Assembly (NCBI GenBank): GCA_003202005.1
Contig: QJJF01000010.1
Coordinates: 122,968-186,967 of the forward strand
Origin: Williamsia faeni
GTDB lineage: Bacteria; Actinomycetota; Actinomycetes; Mycobacteriales; Mycobacteriaceae
Length of the DNA stretch: 64,000 nucleotides
Reading direction: 5' to 3'
The notes under the pieces are model-generated. The model was not told where the DNA came from and did not search any database. It saw only the letters and a program-made list of their open reading frames with translations. This document shows positions 1 through 9,341 of the stretch, one piece after another (position 1 is the stretch's first letter; each line of letters begins with the position of its first letter). The position numbers were made by a program, and so were the translations under genes.

Positions 1-843
1 GAGTTCGATTCAGCTGCAGCGGATATCGTTCATGCGCAGGACTGCATCAGTGCCAATGCGGTGGGTCGGTGCATCCGGACCATCCATCACCTCGATCAAT
101 TCACCACACCGGTGCTGGCCGCCTGTCACGAGAAGGCGATCGTCGAACCGTACGCCCGGATCTGCGTGTCCTCTGCGGTGGCACAGGAGGTCCGGCAGGG
201 GTGGGGGTTTGAGCCGACCGTGATACCCAACGGTGTTCAGGCGTTGCGATTTGCGGATGCTGCCGGGGATGATCTGGAATCCGTTGCTGCGCGCCACCAA
301 TGGCGCGCCCATCTCGGAAAGTATGTGCTGGCGGTGGGTGGGATCGAACCCCGGAAGGGGAGCATCGACCTGCTCGATGCCTATGCCTTGATGCGGCGCG
401 ACGATCCGGACCTGCGGCTCGTCTTCGCCGGCGGTGAAACGCTGTTCGACTACCGAGGCTATCGAGCCGAATTCGACGGCCGGGCGAAAGAACTCGGCGT
501 CGTACCGATTGTCCTGGGTCCGGTGCCCGACGACACCTTGCCGGCACTGGTGGCCGCCGCCGCGGTGTTTGCGTTCCCGTCGACCAAAGAGGGTTTCGGC
601 TTGGCTGCGATGGAAGCCCTGGCCGCCGGCACGCCGGTGGTGGCCCGCGATCTACCGGTATTGCGGGAGGTCTTCGGAGAGACGGTTCGTTACGCCCGGA
701 CCGTCGCTGATCTGGCATCGCAACTGACAGCAGCGATGGACATCGACCGGGTGAGGCAATCGGCCGGCCGGGAACTGGCAGGTGGACTGACCTGGGAGCA
801 TGCCGCCGAGCGCCACCTGGACTTCTACCGCTCCCTCCTCTGA
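1..843 (+). CDS. Glycosyltransferase family 1 (GT4-like), 5' end outside the window
   Basis: The frame is open from base 1, so the N-terminus is missing; the ATG at 61 is internal. The visible 280 residues hold the C-terminal Rossmann domain of a GT-B glycosyltransferase. It has the donor-site stretch PSTKEGFGLAAMEALAAG, where the E-x7-E pattern contacts the nucleotide sugar, followed by TPVVARDLPVLREVFG. The N-terminal part shows an HHLDQF segment and a linker carrying VGGIEPRKG. It transfers a sugar from an activated donor in the cytoplasm; donor and acceptor cannot be read from sequence. It somewhat resembles the MSMEG_0565-type family, but that placement is from memory. A 21-bp repeat array starts 13 nt after the stop. 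Confidence 0.85.
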   Translation, partial: EFDSAAADIVHAQDCISANAVGRCIRTIHHLDQFTTPVLAACHEKAIVEPYARICVSSAVAQEVRQGWGFEPTVIPNGVQALRFADAAGDDLESVAARHQWRAHLGKYVLAVGGIEPRKGSIDLLDAYALMRRDDPDLRLVFAGGETLFDYRGYRAEFDGRAKELGVVPIVLGPVPDDTLPALVAAAAVFAFPSTKEGFGLAAMEALAAGTPVVARDLPVLREVFGETVRYARTVADLASQLTAAMDIDRVRQSAGRELAGGLTWEHAAERHLDFYRSLL

Positions 844-856
844 CCCCCGACCCCCG

Positions 857-1098
857 CCGTCGAGCGTGCCCATCGAACCGCCGAGCGTGCCCACATCACC
901 GTCGAGCGTGCCCATCGAACCGTCGAGCGTGCCCACACCACCGCCGAGCGTGCCCATCGAACCGTCGAGCGGGCTGAAATCACCGTTCAGCGTGCCGAAA
1001 GTGATTGCACACGAACAGGTTAGGCACGTTCGGCGGTGATGTGGGCACGGTCGGCGGCGTTATCGGCACGCTCGGTGGTGAGGTGGGCACGCTCGATC
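857..1098. repeat. Array A of a 21-bp intergenic unit, arranged as a long inverted repeat
   Basis: Seven direct 21-bp units run from 857 to 1003, with consensus CCGYCGAGCGTGCCCAWMNNA. A 19-nt centre (1004-1022) follows, then three full and one partial unit in inverted orientation (1023-1098; GGCACGCTCGRCGGTGA core). Unit starts are 857, 878, 899, 920, 941, 962 and 983, an exact 21-nt period. The arms can fold on each other into a very long imperfect hairpin. Related arrays lie at 28885, 51494 and 63811. Because 21 is divisible by 3, the array creates spurious ORFs with a seven-residue repeat on both strands. The function is unknown; candidates are a terminator, a protein-binding or nucleoid site, or a miniature mobile element. 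Confidence 0.9.
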
Positions 1099-1300
1099 AC
1101 ATCATTCTGCTCCACGGAAAGCACTTGCCAGATCGGGAGCCCGTCCTGCACACTGGACGACGTTCTGTTCCCGACAGTCAGGTTTTCAGTGAAGATCATC
1201 GACGGCCCCGCGTCCTAGCGCGCTGACACCGTTCGATTCGCCGCGTGCTGCGGTGGGATGAGTTGTTGGCGCACTCCGTCACCATCCTCCTGGGAGCCCC
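1099..1300. other. Leader region of the ABC-F gene with no recognisable gene
   Basis: This is the remainder of the 457-nt gap between the glycosyltransferase and the ABC-F gene. I see no convincing ORF, tRNA or terminator. A GGGAG ribosome-binding site lies just before the ATG at 1301. Antibiotic-resistance ABC-F genes often have attenuating leaders, but no leader peptide is evident here. Confidence 0.5.
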
Positions 1301-2902
1301 ATGCCTCCGCATTCTGAATCCGCAATATCTCTCCGTGATGTCTGCCTTGATTGGCCCGACGGTACCTCCGCGCTGTCCAACCTGACGGTGTCTTTTGGCG
1401 TCGGCCACATCGGTGTCGTCGGTGCCAACGGATCAGGCAAGTCGACCCTGCTGAAAGTCGTTGCGGGCGAGGTTGTTCCGACGTCGGGTTCGGTCACGGT
1501 CGGTGGTGAGACCGCGTACCTGCCACAAGATCTCACCTTGCAGACCGATGCCACGGTGACCGACCTTCTCGGTATCCGTGCTCGGCTGGATGCGTTGTCG
1601 GCGATCGAGGCCGGGTCCACCGATCCGGCGGACTACGAAACGCTCGGCGACAACTGGGATGTGGAAGCACGGGCGCACCACGTCCTTGCCGAGGCCGGTA
1701 TCGGGAGTCTTGGTCTGGACCGTGATGTCGACACCTTGTCGGGTGGCGAAGTGATGCTGACCGCGATCGCCGGGTTACGCCTGAGGGATGCGCCGATCAC
1801 GTTGCTCGACGAACCGACCAACAACCTCGATCGGGCCGCGCGGACGCGGCTCTACTCCCTGATCCGGAACTGGCCCGGGACCCTGCTGGTCGTGTCCCAT
1901 GACACCGCGCTCCTCGAATTGATGGACACCACAGCCGAATTGCGCGACAACGAGATCACTCTGTTCGGAGGACCGCTCAGCGAGTACCGAGAACAGGTGC
2001 GGCTTCAGCAGGAGTCTGCGCACCAAGATCTGCGGTCGGCACAACAAGATCTGAAGGTTCAACAGCGACAACGGATCGACACCGAAACGAAGGTGGCGCG
2101 GCGCAGTCGGTACGGGAAGAACAACACCGGCCTGCCGAAAATCCTGCTCGGCGCGCGTAAGCGCAGTGCTCAGGAGACTGCCGGTCGGTTGCGTTCCGAA
2201 GGGAACAACAAGATCAATGACGCGCGGCGAGCGATCGAGAGTGCCGCCGAACTGATCCGCGACGACAAGCACATTCGGATCGAGTTGCCCGATCCGGACG
2301 TCCCGGCTGGGCGCCGGTTGGCGGAAATACACAGTGGCGATTCGACGATCGTGGTCGCCGGACCGGAACGGATCGCACTCACCGGCGCCAACGGTTCCGG
2401 AAAAACGACGCTCCTACGAACGCTGTGGAATCCCGATCCACCCGAGGAGGGTCCGTACGCAGTGGCCCACACCGACCACATCGGTTACCTCGCACAGCGT
2501 CTCGATGACCTCGACGACGCCGCGAGTGTCCTCGACAACGTGCGATCCGCGGTACCCGACGCCGAGCCGAATGTCGTGCGCGCCAGACTGGCTCAGTTCT
2601 TGTTGCGCGGGGACGCGGTGGATCGGCTGGTGGGTGAACTGTCCGGTGGTGAACGATTCCGGGTGGCGCTGGCGCGACTGCTCCTGGCCACACCGCCGGT
2701 TCAACTACTTGTTCTCGACGAGCCGACCAACAACCTCGACATCGACAGCGTCAACCAGTTGGTGGAGGCCCTCTCGGCGTATCGGGGCGGGATGCTGGTG
2801 GTCAGTCACGACGACGGATTCTTGGCCCGGCTCGGTATCTCGCGGTCGCTGGTGCTTGCCGGTGGGGTGGTGGAGTCCGGCGAACTCTTCAACACCGCGT
2901 AG
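1301..2902 (+). CDS. ABC-F family ATPase (two ABC domains, no membrane domain)
   Basis: This 533-aa protein has two ATP-binding cassettes and no membrane segments. Domain 1 has Walker A GANGSGKST (about residues 41-49), an LSGGE signature and Walker B LLDEPTNNLD. Domain 2 repeats these as GANGSGKTT, LSGGE and LVLDEPTNNLD. A charged, helical linker between them (EYREQVRLQQESAHQDL onward) matches the ABC-F interdomain region. ABC-F proteins act on the ribosome as translation factors or antibiotic-protection factors rather than as transporters. Sequence alone does not separate housekeeping (EttA-like) from resistance (Vga/Msr-like) members. Its last 97 nt overlap the convergent benE gene. Confidence 0.9.
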   Translation: MPPHSESAISLRDVCLDWPDGTSALSNLTVSFGVGHIGVVGANGSGKSTLLKVVAGEVVPTSGSVTVGGETAYLPQDLTLQTDATVTDLLGIRARLDALSAIEAGSTDPADYETLGDNWDVEARAHHVLAEAGIGSLGLDRDVDTLSGGEVMLTAIAGLRLRDAPITLLDEPTNNLDRAARTRLYSLIRNWPGTLLVVSHDTALLELMDTTAELRDNEITLFGGPLSEYREQVRLQQESAHQDLRSAQQDLKVQQRQRIDTETKVARRSRYGKNNTGLPKILLGARKRSAQETAGRLRSEGNNKINDARRAIESAAELIRDDKHIRIELPDPDVPAGRRLAEIHSGDSTIVVAGPERIALTGANGSGKTTLLRTLWNPDPPEEGPYAVAHTDHIGYLAQRLDDLDDAASVLDNVRSAVPDAEPNVVRARLAQFLLRGDAVDRLVGELSGGERFRVALARLLLATPPVQLLVLDEPTNNLDIDSVNQLVEALSAYRGGMLVVSHDDGFLARLGISRSLVLAGGVVESGELFNTA

Positions 2903-4032
2903 ACACCGAGGCCGGCGATGAGTGCCCAGAAGGCGGATCCGATGCCCGCGACCGAGATGCCCGCCGCGGCGACGACAAAGGTCAAAATTGCGGCTGTTCT
3001 GCTCTTTTCGTCATGTAGGGAGGCGGCCAGAGCGCCGGCGAGGGTGTCGAGCAACGCCAGGCCGGCCACCGTTTCCACCAGTCCGGTCGGCGCAATTGTC
3101 ACCAGTGCGGCAACGGCTGCTGAGCTGATGCCGATGACAAGGTAGACCGGGCTCACAGCGGCAGCGGCGATCCATCGTCGACGGGGGTTGGGTTCGGCGG
3201 CGGGCGCGGCCGTCAGCGCGGCACTGATCGCGGCGAGGTTCACCGCGTGGCCACCGGCCGGCGCCACCAATGAGGTGAGGGCACCGGTCACGAGCATCGA
3301 AGGGCGCCAAGGGATCCGGTAGCCGAAGCTGGCCATCACCGCCGTGCCGGGCAGGTTCTGAGAGGCCATCGTGACGATGTACAGCGGCAGTGCGATCCCG
3401 ACACAGGCCTGCCACGTCCATTGCGGAACAACAAGATCCATCCGGGGTACCAGCGAATCCGCGGTGACACCCTTGTCCGACGTCAACAGCACCACCGCGA
3501 TGACAACGGCTGCGGTTCCGAAAGCGGCGGGCACCGCCCAGCGCTTGGCGTACCGGATCAAGATCAACCAGACGACTATGACCGGGGCGATGGCCAGGGG
3601 TTCGTCGGCAACCGCACGCACGGGTTCGAGGCACAGGGGTAACACGATTCCGGCGAGCATCGCCTGGGCGATGGGTGTGGGAATCGCCTGCACCAGCGAG
3701 CCGAGGCGTGGCCACAACCCGGTCGCGACGACCATCACCCCGACGAGTACGAAAGCTCCGACCGCGGCTGGGAAGCCGCCATCCGGTGTCGCCGTGCCGG
3801 CCAGCAGTGCCGCGCCCGGCGTCGACCACGCCAAGGTGATCGGCATCCGGTAACGGGTTGCCAGGAACCCGACTCCGACGGCGATGGCCAGGCATAGGGC
3901 GAACAGGCCCGAGGCGGCTTGCTCGGGCGATGCGCCGACGGCTCTCAGGCCGGTCAGGACCACCGCAAAGGAACTGGTGAATCCCACCAGCGACGCGACG
4001 ACGCCGGCGGTGATCGGCTGGGTGAGCGACAC
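2806..4032 (-). CDS. benE: BenE family benzoate/H+ symporter-like transporter
   Basis: This 408-aa, very hydrophobic protein has about 11-12 predicted membrane segments and the BenE hallmarks: an N-terminal LVGFTSSFAVVLTGL segment, the AWSTPGAALLAG loop and IPTPIAQAMLAGIVLPLC. The family imports benzoate or related aromatic acids with protons across the inner membrane. The start is GTG, with GGAGG five nt upstream. The last roughly 30 residues, rich in Ser, Pro and Thr, are encoded opposite the end of the ABC-F gene. The divergent FCD-type GntR gene and the palindrome between them suggest local repression. The transported substrate is an inference from the family. Confidence 0.85.
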   Translation of the reverse strand: MSLTQPITAGVVASLVGFTSSFAVVLTGLRAVGASPEQAASGLFALCLAIAVGVGFLATRYRMPITLAWSTPGAALLAGTATPDGGFPAAVGAFVLVGVMVVATGLWPRLGSLVQAIPTPIAQAMLAGIVLPLCLEPVRAVADEPLAIAPVIVVWLILIRYAKRWAVPAAFGTAAVVIAVVLLTSDKGVTADSLVPRMDLVVPQWTWQACVGIALPLYIVTMASQNLPGTAVMASFGYRIPWRPSMLVTGALTSLVAPAGGHAVNLAAISAALTAAPAAEPNPRRRWIAAAAVSPVYLVIGISSAAVAALVTIAPTGLVETVAGLALLDTLAGALAASLHDEKSRTAAILTFVVAAAGISVAGIGSAFWALIAGLGVYAVLKSSPDSTTPPASTSDREIPSRAKNPSS

Positions 4033-4076
4033 ACGAACCTCCGCGAGTCGGGACAGTAGAGTTCATCGTAAAGTAG

Positions 4077-4095
4077 ATTGGATCTTGGATCCAAT
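4077..4095. promoter_or_regulatory. Palindromic operator between benE and the GntR gene
   Basis: This is a perfect 8-bp inverted repeat, ATTGGATC-TTG-GATCCAAT, in the 76-bp divergent promoter region, 14 nt before the GntR start codon. TTGGATCCAA-type palindromes are typical operators of FCD-class GntR regulators. It probably binds the product of the adjacent gene and controls both directions. Confidence 0.65.
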
Positions 4096-4108
4096 CATAG
4101 GATGAAGT

Positions 4109-4804
4109 ATGCCGCCGACACGTTCCACACAGGTCCTCGACGCCCTGGGGCTTCGTCCCACCGCGGTGCAGCACGCCCGCACGGTCATCGAAACGACCCT
4201 GGCGGAGGCGATCCTCGACGGCTCGCTGGCCAGTGGGACAGCGCTTCGCCAGGCCGAGCTGGCCGAGGTGTTCGGCGTCAGCCGGATGCCCGTCCGCGAA
4301 GCGCTCCTGTCGTTGCAGGCCCGCGGTCTGGTCGATCATGTGCCCCACAAAGGTGCGGTGGTGGTCGGGGTCGACTCGGAAGACGTCGTCAACACCTATC
4401 GGATCCGGCTGCTGCTGGAACCGGAAGCGCTTGCGGGCTCGATTCAGAATCTCCGACCTGCCGACATCGACGAGGCGCGCCGCATCCTGGAAGCGATGGA
4501 AGACGACCCCGACCTGGTGGACCTCGGCCGGCTGAATTCCGACTTCCATCTCGCGCTCTACAAGCGCCATCCAAATGCCAAGTTGCTGAAGCTGATCGGG
4601 CAGGAACTCGACGACGAGGACCGCTATCTACGTTTCCATCTGGCCGAGTTGGGGTCAGATCAACTGGCCCAGACCGAGCATCGACAGCTGGTCGAGCTGG
4701 CCGCCACCGGTGCGGTGGACGACGCGGTGGCGTTGCTCCGGCAGCACATCGCTGCCGCCGCCGATGCCATCGAGGCGTATTTCCGCAGCCGATCGCACAC
4801 CTGA
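4109..4804 (+). CDS. GntR family transcriptional regulator, FCD subfamily
   Basis: This 231-aa protein has an N-terminal winged helix (about residues 20-85) with the typical LAEVFGVSRMPVREALLSLQ recognition segment. The all-helical FCD ligand domain (about 95-225) carries the probable metal-binding set: the Asp and His of NSDFHLALYKRHP, the His of EHRQL and the His of LLRQHI. Such proteins usually repress a neighbouring catabolic or transport gene until a carboxylate ligand binds. Divergent orientation from benE with a shared palindrome supports control of benE and of itself. The start is ATG at 4109; nei2 follows after 37 nt on the same strand. Confidence 0.88.
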   Translation: MPPTRSTQVLDALGLRPTAVQHARTVIETTLAEAILDGSLASGTALRQAELAEVFGVSRMPVREALLSLQARGLVDHVPHKGAVVVGVDSEDVVNTYRIRLLLEPEALAGSIQNLRPADIDEARRILEAMEDDPDLVDLGRLNSDFHLALYKRHPNAKLLKLIGQELDDEDRYLRFHLAELGSDQLAQTEHRQLVELAATGAVDDAVALLRQHIAAAADAIEAYFRSRSHT

Positions 4805-4841
4805 GTCGGGTATCCCTGTTTGAGTCGGGTAACAAGGAGGC

Positions 4842-5624
4842 ATGCCCGAAGGCGACACCGTGTTCCAGGCCGCAGCGCGTCTGCATCGTGCATTGGCCGG
4901 AAAGACGCTGACCCACTGCGATGTTCGGGTTCCGCGGTACGCAACATCGGATCTGTCCGGCCTCACCGTGGATGAGGTTGTCGCTCGCGGGAAACATCTA
5001 TTGATCCGCGTGGGCGAGTACACGGTGCACTCTCATCTGAAGATGGAGGGCAGGTGGGAGATCTACACCAAGGGCGACCGATGGCGGCGTCCGGCATTCA
5101 AGGCCCGGATCATCCTGGAAGCAGGACGAGTGCAGGCGGTTGGCTTTGAACTCGGAACGCTCGAAATCCTCCGGCGCGCCGACGAAGACGCGGCACTGGG
5201 CCACCTCGGTCCCGATCTACTCGGAAGCGACTGGGACGCCGATGTCGCGGTCGCGAATCTGTCGTCGGATCCGGCCCGGCCGATCGGCCTCGCTCTGCTC
5301 GATCAGCGGGTGATGGCCGGAATCGGCAACGTCTTCCGTTGTGAGATGTGCTTTCTGCGCCGGACTCACCCGGCGGTGCCGGTGGCCGACGCGGGCGACC
5401 CCGAAGAGTGGGTCGACCTGGCCAAGAAGGTGTTGGAGTTCAACCGAAACCGCTCGATCAGGGTCACCAATGTGGACCGCGCCGGTGAACGCACCTGGGT
5501 CTACGGCCGGGCGAAGCGACCGTGCCGGCGATGCGGGACCGCCATCACATCAGCGGAACTCGGCGGAACCACAGACCTCGAGCGGGTCATCTACTGGTGT
5601 CCGTCATGTCAGCCGCCACCGTGA
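4842..5624 (+). CDS. nei2: Endonuclease VIII-like DNA glycosylase (Nei2 type)
   Basis: This 260-aa protein starts MPEGDT. After removal of Met, Pro forms the Schiff base with damaged DNA and Glu is the catalytic acid, as in the Fpg/Nei family. PEG rather than PELP marks the Nei branch. The helix-two-turn-helix region (LLDQRVMAGIGNVFRCE) is present. The C-terminal zinc finger is intact, with CRRCG and CPSC pairs. The protein excises oxidised pyrimidines and nicks the abasic site in base-excision repair. The start has an AAGGAGG ribosome site. The last 38 nt overlap the end of the convergent MFS gene. Confidence 0.9.
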   Translation: MPEGDTVFQAAARLHRALAGKTLTHCDVRVPRYATSDLSGLTVDEVVARGKHLLIRVGEYTVHSHLKMEGRWEIYTKGDRWRRPAFKARIILEAGRVQAVGFELGTLEILRRADEDAALGHLGPDLLGSDWDADVAVANLSSDPARPIGLALLDQRVMAGIGNVFRCEMCFLRRTHPAVPVADAGDPEEWVDLAKKVLEFNRNRSIRVTNVDRAGERTWVYGRAKRPCRRCGTAITSAELGGTTDLERVIYWCPSCQPPP

Positions 5625-6861
5625 CGAGAGGGACTGCAATCGGTGCATCCACGGGCGCAGCCTGCCGAGCCGCCCGGACGCGCAGGATGGCCGCGGTCCC
5701 GGCCGCGACCACGAGCACCAGGACGTAGATGCTGTACCCGATGGCGGTGGGTCGCAAGCCGTAGTGGCCGACCGCGATTCCGCCGATCACCGCCGGAATG
5801 CTGAATCCGAGGTAACTCACCACGTACAGGGTCGAGAAAACCTGGCCGCGCTGTGCCGGTTCGGTCGCGGCGATCAGTGTGGCCATCACGCCGACAAACG
5901 TCGACCCGAACCCGAAGCCGGCGATCACCGATCCGGTGAGATAGATCGGCAGAGTCGCCGACATCGTCCCGATCAGGTTGATGATCAGGCCGGTTCCGAG
6001 CGTCGCGAGTCCGATCCCGAGCTTGCGGTCGGCCGACCACCGTGACGTCGTCACGCATCCGACCGCACCGAAAGTGAAGAACGTCCCGAGGATGAGTCCG
6101 GTGGCCATGTGGTTCTCGATGCCGAAGATCGTCGGCACGATCGACGACCCCAACGAGAGGGTCAGTCCGCCGAGCGACCAGGTCGCCAGGACCCCGAAGG
6201 TCGACATGAGGAACACGCCGCGGACCGACGGCGGCAGGCCGGCACTCGGGCGCAGCACCTGCCAGAAGTGCCGGCGCGAGGTGAAGCCGGTACGTGCCGA
6301 GGTCTCCGGAATGAAGGCGACAAGTACCGCGGAGACGACAAACGCGACGATCAGGACCAGGAAGATCAGTTCTCGCGGTCGCGGCGCGTATTCGATGAGG
6401 ATGCCGGCGGTGACTGCGCCGAAGGCGAGCCCGCCCAGGGGTGCGCCAGAACTGATGACGGACCCGAGCCGGGGGTTGGGTTGCAGATCGACCATTGTCG
6501 CGCTCAGCGTGCCGGTCAGTGCTCCGGCGGCCAGGCCCTGCAGGATGCGCGCCGCGATCAGGGTGGGGACTCCGTCGGCGACCGCGAACATCACCATCGA
6601 TGCAGTCATCAGTGCCAGGCCGCCCAACAGCACCGGACGTCGGCCGATGTGGTCCGAGAGCGACCCGACGGTGAGGAGGCCGCCCAGCAGTGCGATCACG
6701 TACACGGCGAAGATGACGGTCAAGGTGAAAGCCGAGAAGCCCCAGAGTTCCTGATAGACGGGATACAGGGGAGATGGCGCTGCCGCGGAGAACATCATCG
6801 CGACCGTGGTGGACGCGATCACCGTGAACGCGGCGAGCGGACCGATCTTCAGTGGTGCCAT
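5587..6861 (-). CDS. Major facilitator superfamily transporter
   Basis: This protein of about 424 aa has 12 predicted membrane helices. The loop 2-3 signature GSLSDHIGRRPVLLGGL and the helix-4 Arg in AARILQGLAAGAL place it in the MFS, in the drug/metabolite exporter style. The substrate is unknown. The start is uncertain: ATG at 6861 has AGGA directly adjacent, while an in-frame TTG at 6873 sits behind a G-rich run. The 3' end overlaps nei2 by 38 nt in convergent orientation. Confidence 0.85.
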   Translation of the reverse strand: MAPLKIGPLAAFTVIASTTVAMMFSAAAPSPLYPVYQELWGFSAFTLTVIFAVYVIALLGGLLTVGSLSDHIGRRPVLLGGLALMTASMVMFAVADGVPTLIAARILQGLAAGALTGTLSATMVDLQPNPRLGSVISSGAPLGGLAFGAVTAGILIEYAPRPRELIFLVLIVAFVVSAVLVAFIPETSARTGFTSRRHFWQVLRPSAGLPPSVRGVFLMSTFGVLATWSLGGLTLSLGSSIVPTIFGIENHMATGLILGTFFTFGAVGCVTTSRWSADRKLGIGLATLGTGLIINLIGTMSATLPIYLTGSVIAGFGFGSTFVGVMATLIAATEPAQRGQVFSTLYVVSYLGFSIPAVIGGIAVGHYGLRPTAIGYSIYVLVLVVAAGTAAILRVRAARQAAPVDAPIAVPLVTVAADMTDTSR

Positions 6862-6923
6862 TCCTGTACCCAACCCCCGGCAGGCGCCGACAATTCCTGA
6901 CGTCTGCGAAAGAGTTGGAGATC

Positions 6924-7262
6924 TCAGCTGGCCGGCGGGTTCGGTGGCTGCTCGAGTGTTGCCCGGAACGCATCGGCGGCGGCGTCCCCGTGGTGTTTGT
7001 AGCTGTTCCGCGGATCTTTCATGTCGAATCGGACAGCACCAGACTTCGCCTCCCGGAGAACGCCCCGGATCTCACGGGCGGACGGCGGCCAGAAATCGGT
7101 CGTCCATCGCGGTTCGGTGAGTTTGGCGCGGAACGGGTCGATGCCCGGGACGACGATGTCGGCCGCGAATTCGCGGGTGGGTGTCTGTCCGTCGCTGCTC
7201 ACCCGGACGATGTTGACGGCCACGATGGTCGCGGTGCCGGATACCCAGGTCTTACCGAACAT
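6924..7262 (-). CDS. Small conserved-looking protein of unknown function
   Basis: This 112-aa product begins MFGKTWVSGTATIVAV, with an AAAGGA ribosome site seven nt before the ATG. The N-terminal third looks like a beta-strand-rich domain. The middle contains WTTDFWPPSAREIRGVL and a RFDMKDPRNSYKHHGDAA stretch. There is no signal peptide or membrane helix. Codon use is normal for the region. It lies divergent from groEL2 and 62 nt upstream of the MFS gene on the same strand, so the two may be co-transcribed. I do not recognise the family. Confidence 0.6.
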   Translation of the reverse strand: MFGKTWVSGTATIVAVNIVRVSSDGQTPTREFAADIVVPGIDPFRAKLTEPRWTTDFWPPSAREIRGVLREAKSGAVRFDMKDPRNSYKHHGDAAADAFRATLEQPPNPPAS

Positions 7263-7350
7263 CGCGGTCCTTTGGTCAGGGATGAGGCCTAAACCATAAG
7301 CGCCGTGAATCGGTGTTGCCCGAGTTCAGGAGGTTTTCTCACCGATCGAC

Positions 7351-7377
7351 CTTGCACTCGACCCGTGTGAGTGCTAA
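7351..7377. promoter_or_regulatory. CIRCE element 1 (HrcA operator) upstream of groEL2
   Basis: TTGCACTC, nine nt, then GAGTGCTAA, a near match to the consensus TTAGCACTC-N9-GAGTGCTAA. It is a binding site for the heat-shock repressor HrcA. Confidence 0.85.
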
Positions 7378-7385
7378 AACGAAAC

Positions 7386-9145
<1,760 letters not shown>

Positions 9146-9172
9146 TCCACGCTTTCCAGCTCTACTTCCTTT

Positions 9173-9210
9173 CACTGAGCCCGGTCACCATCAGGTGGCC
9201 GGGCTCAGTG
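9173..9210 (+). terminator. Hairpin after groEL2
   Basis: A perfect 12-bp stem, CACTGAGCCCGG with CCGGGCTCAGTG, around a 14-nt loop, 27 nt after the groEL2 stop. It has no long T tract, as is common in actinobacteria. Confidence 0.8.
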
Positions 9211-9218
9211 CTGTCCGT

Positions 9219-9297
9219 CGCAAAACCACACTGTTCAGTCAAAACCACACGTTGCACGTTGCAACATGTGGTTTTGACTGGAACAGGTGGGTTTGCG
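9219..9297. repeat. Long imperfect inverted repeat with about 38-nt arms
   Basis: The left arm (from 9219) contains CAAAACCACA twice and CGTTGCA near the centre; the right arm is its near-complete reverse complement, with TGTGGTTTTGACT and AGGTGGGTTTGCG. Only a few mismatches and one-base shifts interrupt about 38 paired positions, with about 3 unpaired at the centre. It sits between the groEL2 terminator and the frnE start. Its role is unknown. Confidence 0.8.
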
Positions 9298-9341
9298 GGG
9301 GTGGCTGGAATGAGCCGGCCGGGTCTGTTGTTGAATCTCGA

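Noticed and set aside
652..1039. Proline/serine and glycine/leucine heptad-repeat ORFs on both strands over array A
   Set aside because: The heptads come from the 21-bp DNA period, which is a multiple of three; no ribosome site or domain is present and the same effect appears at the other arrays.
857..1098. CRISPR array
   Set aside because: Units are contiguous without unique spacers, they invert halfway, and no cas genes are in the window.
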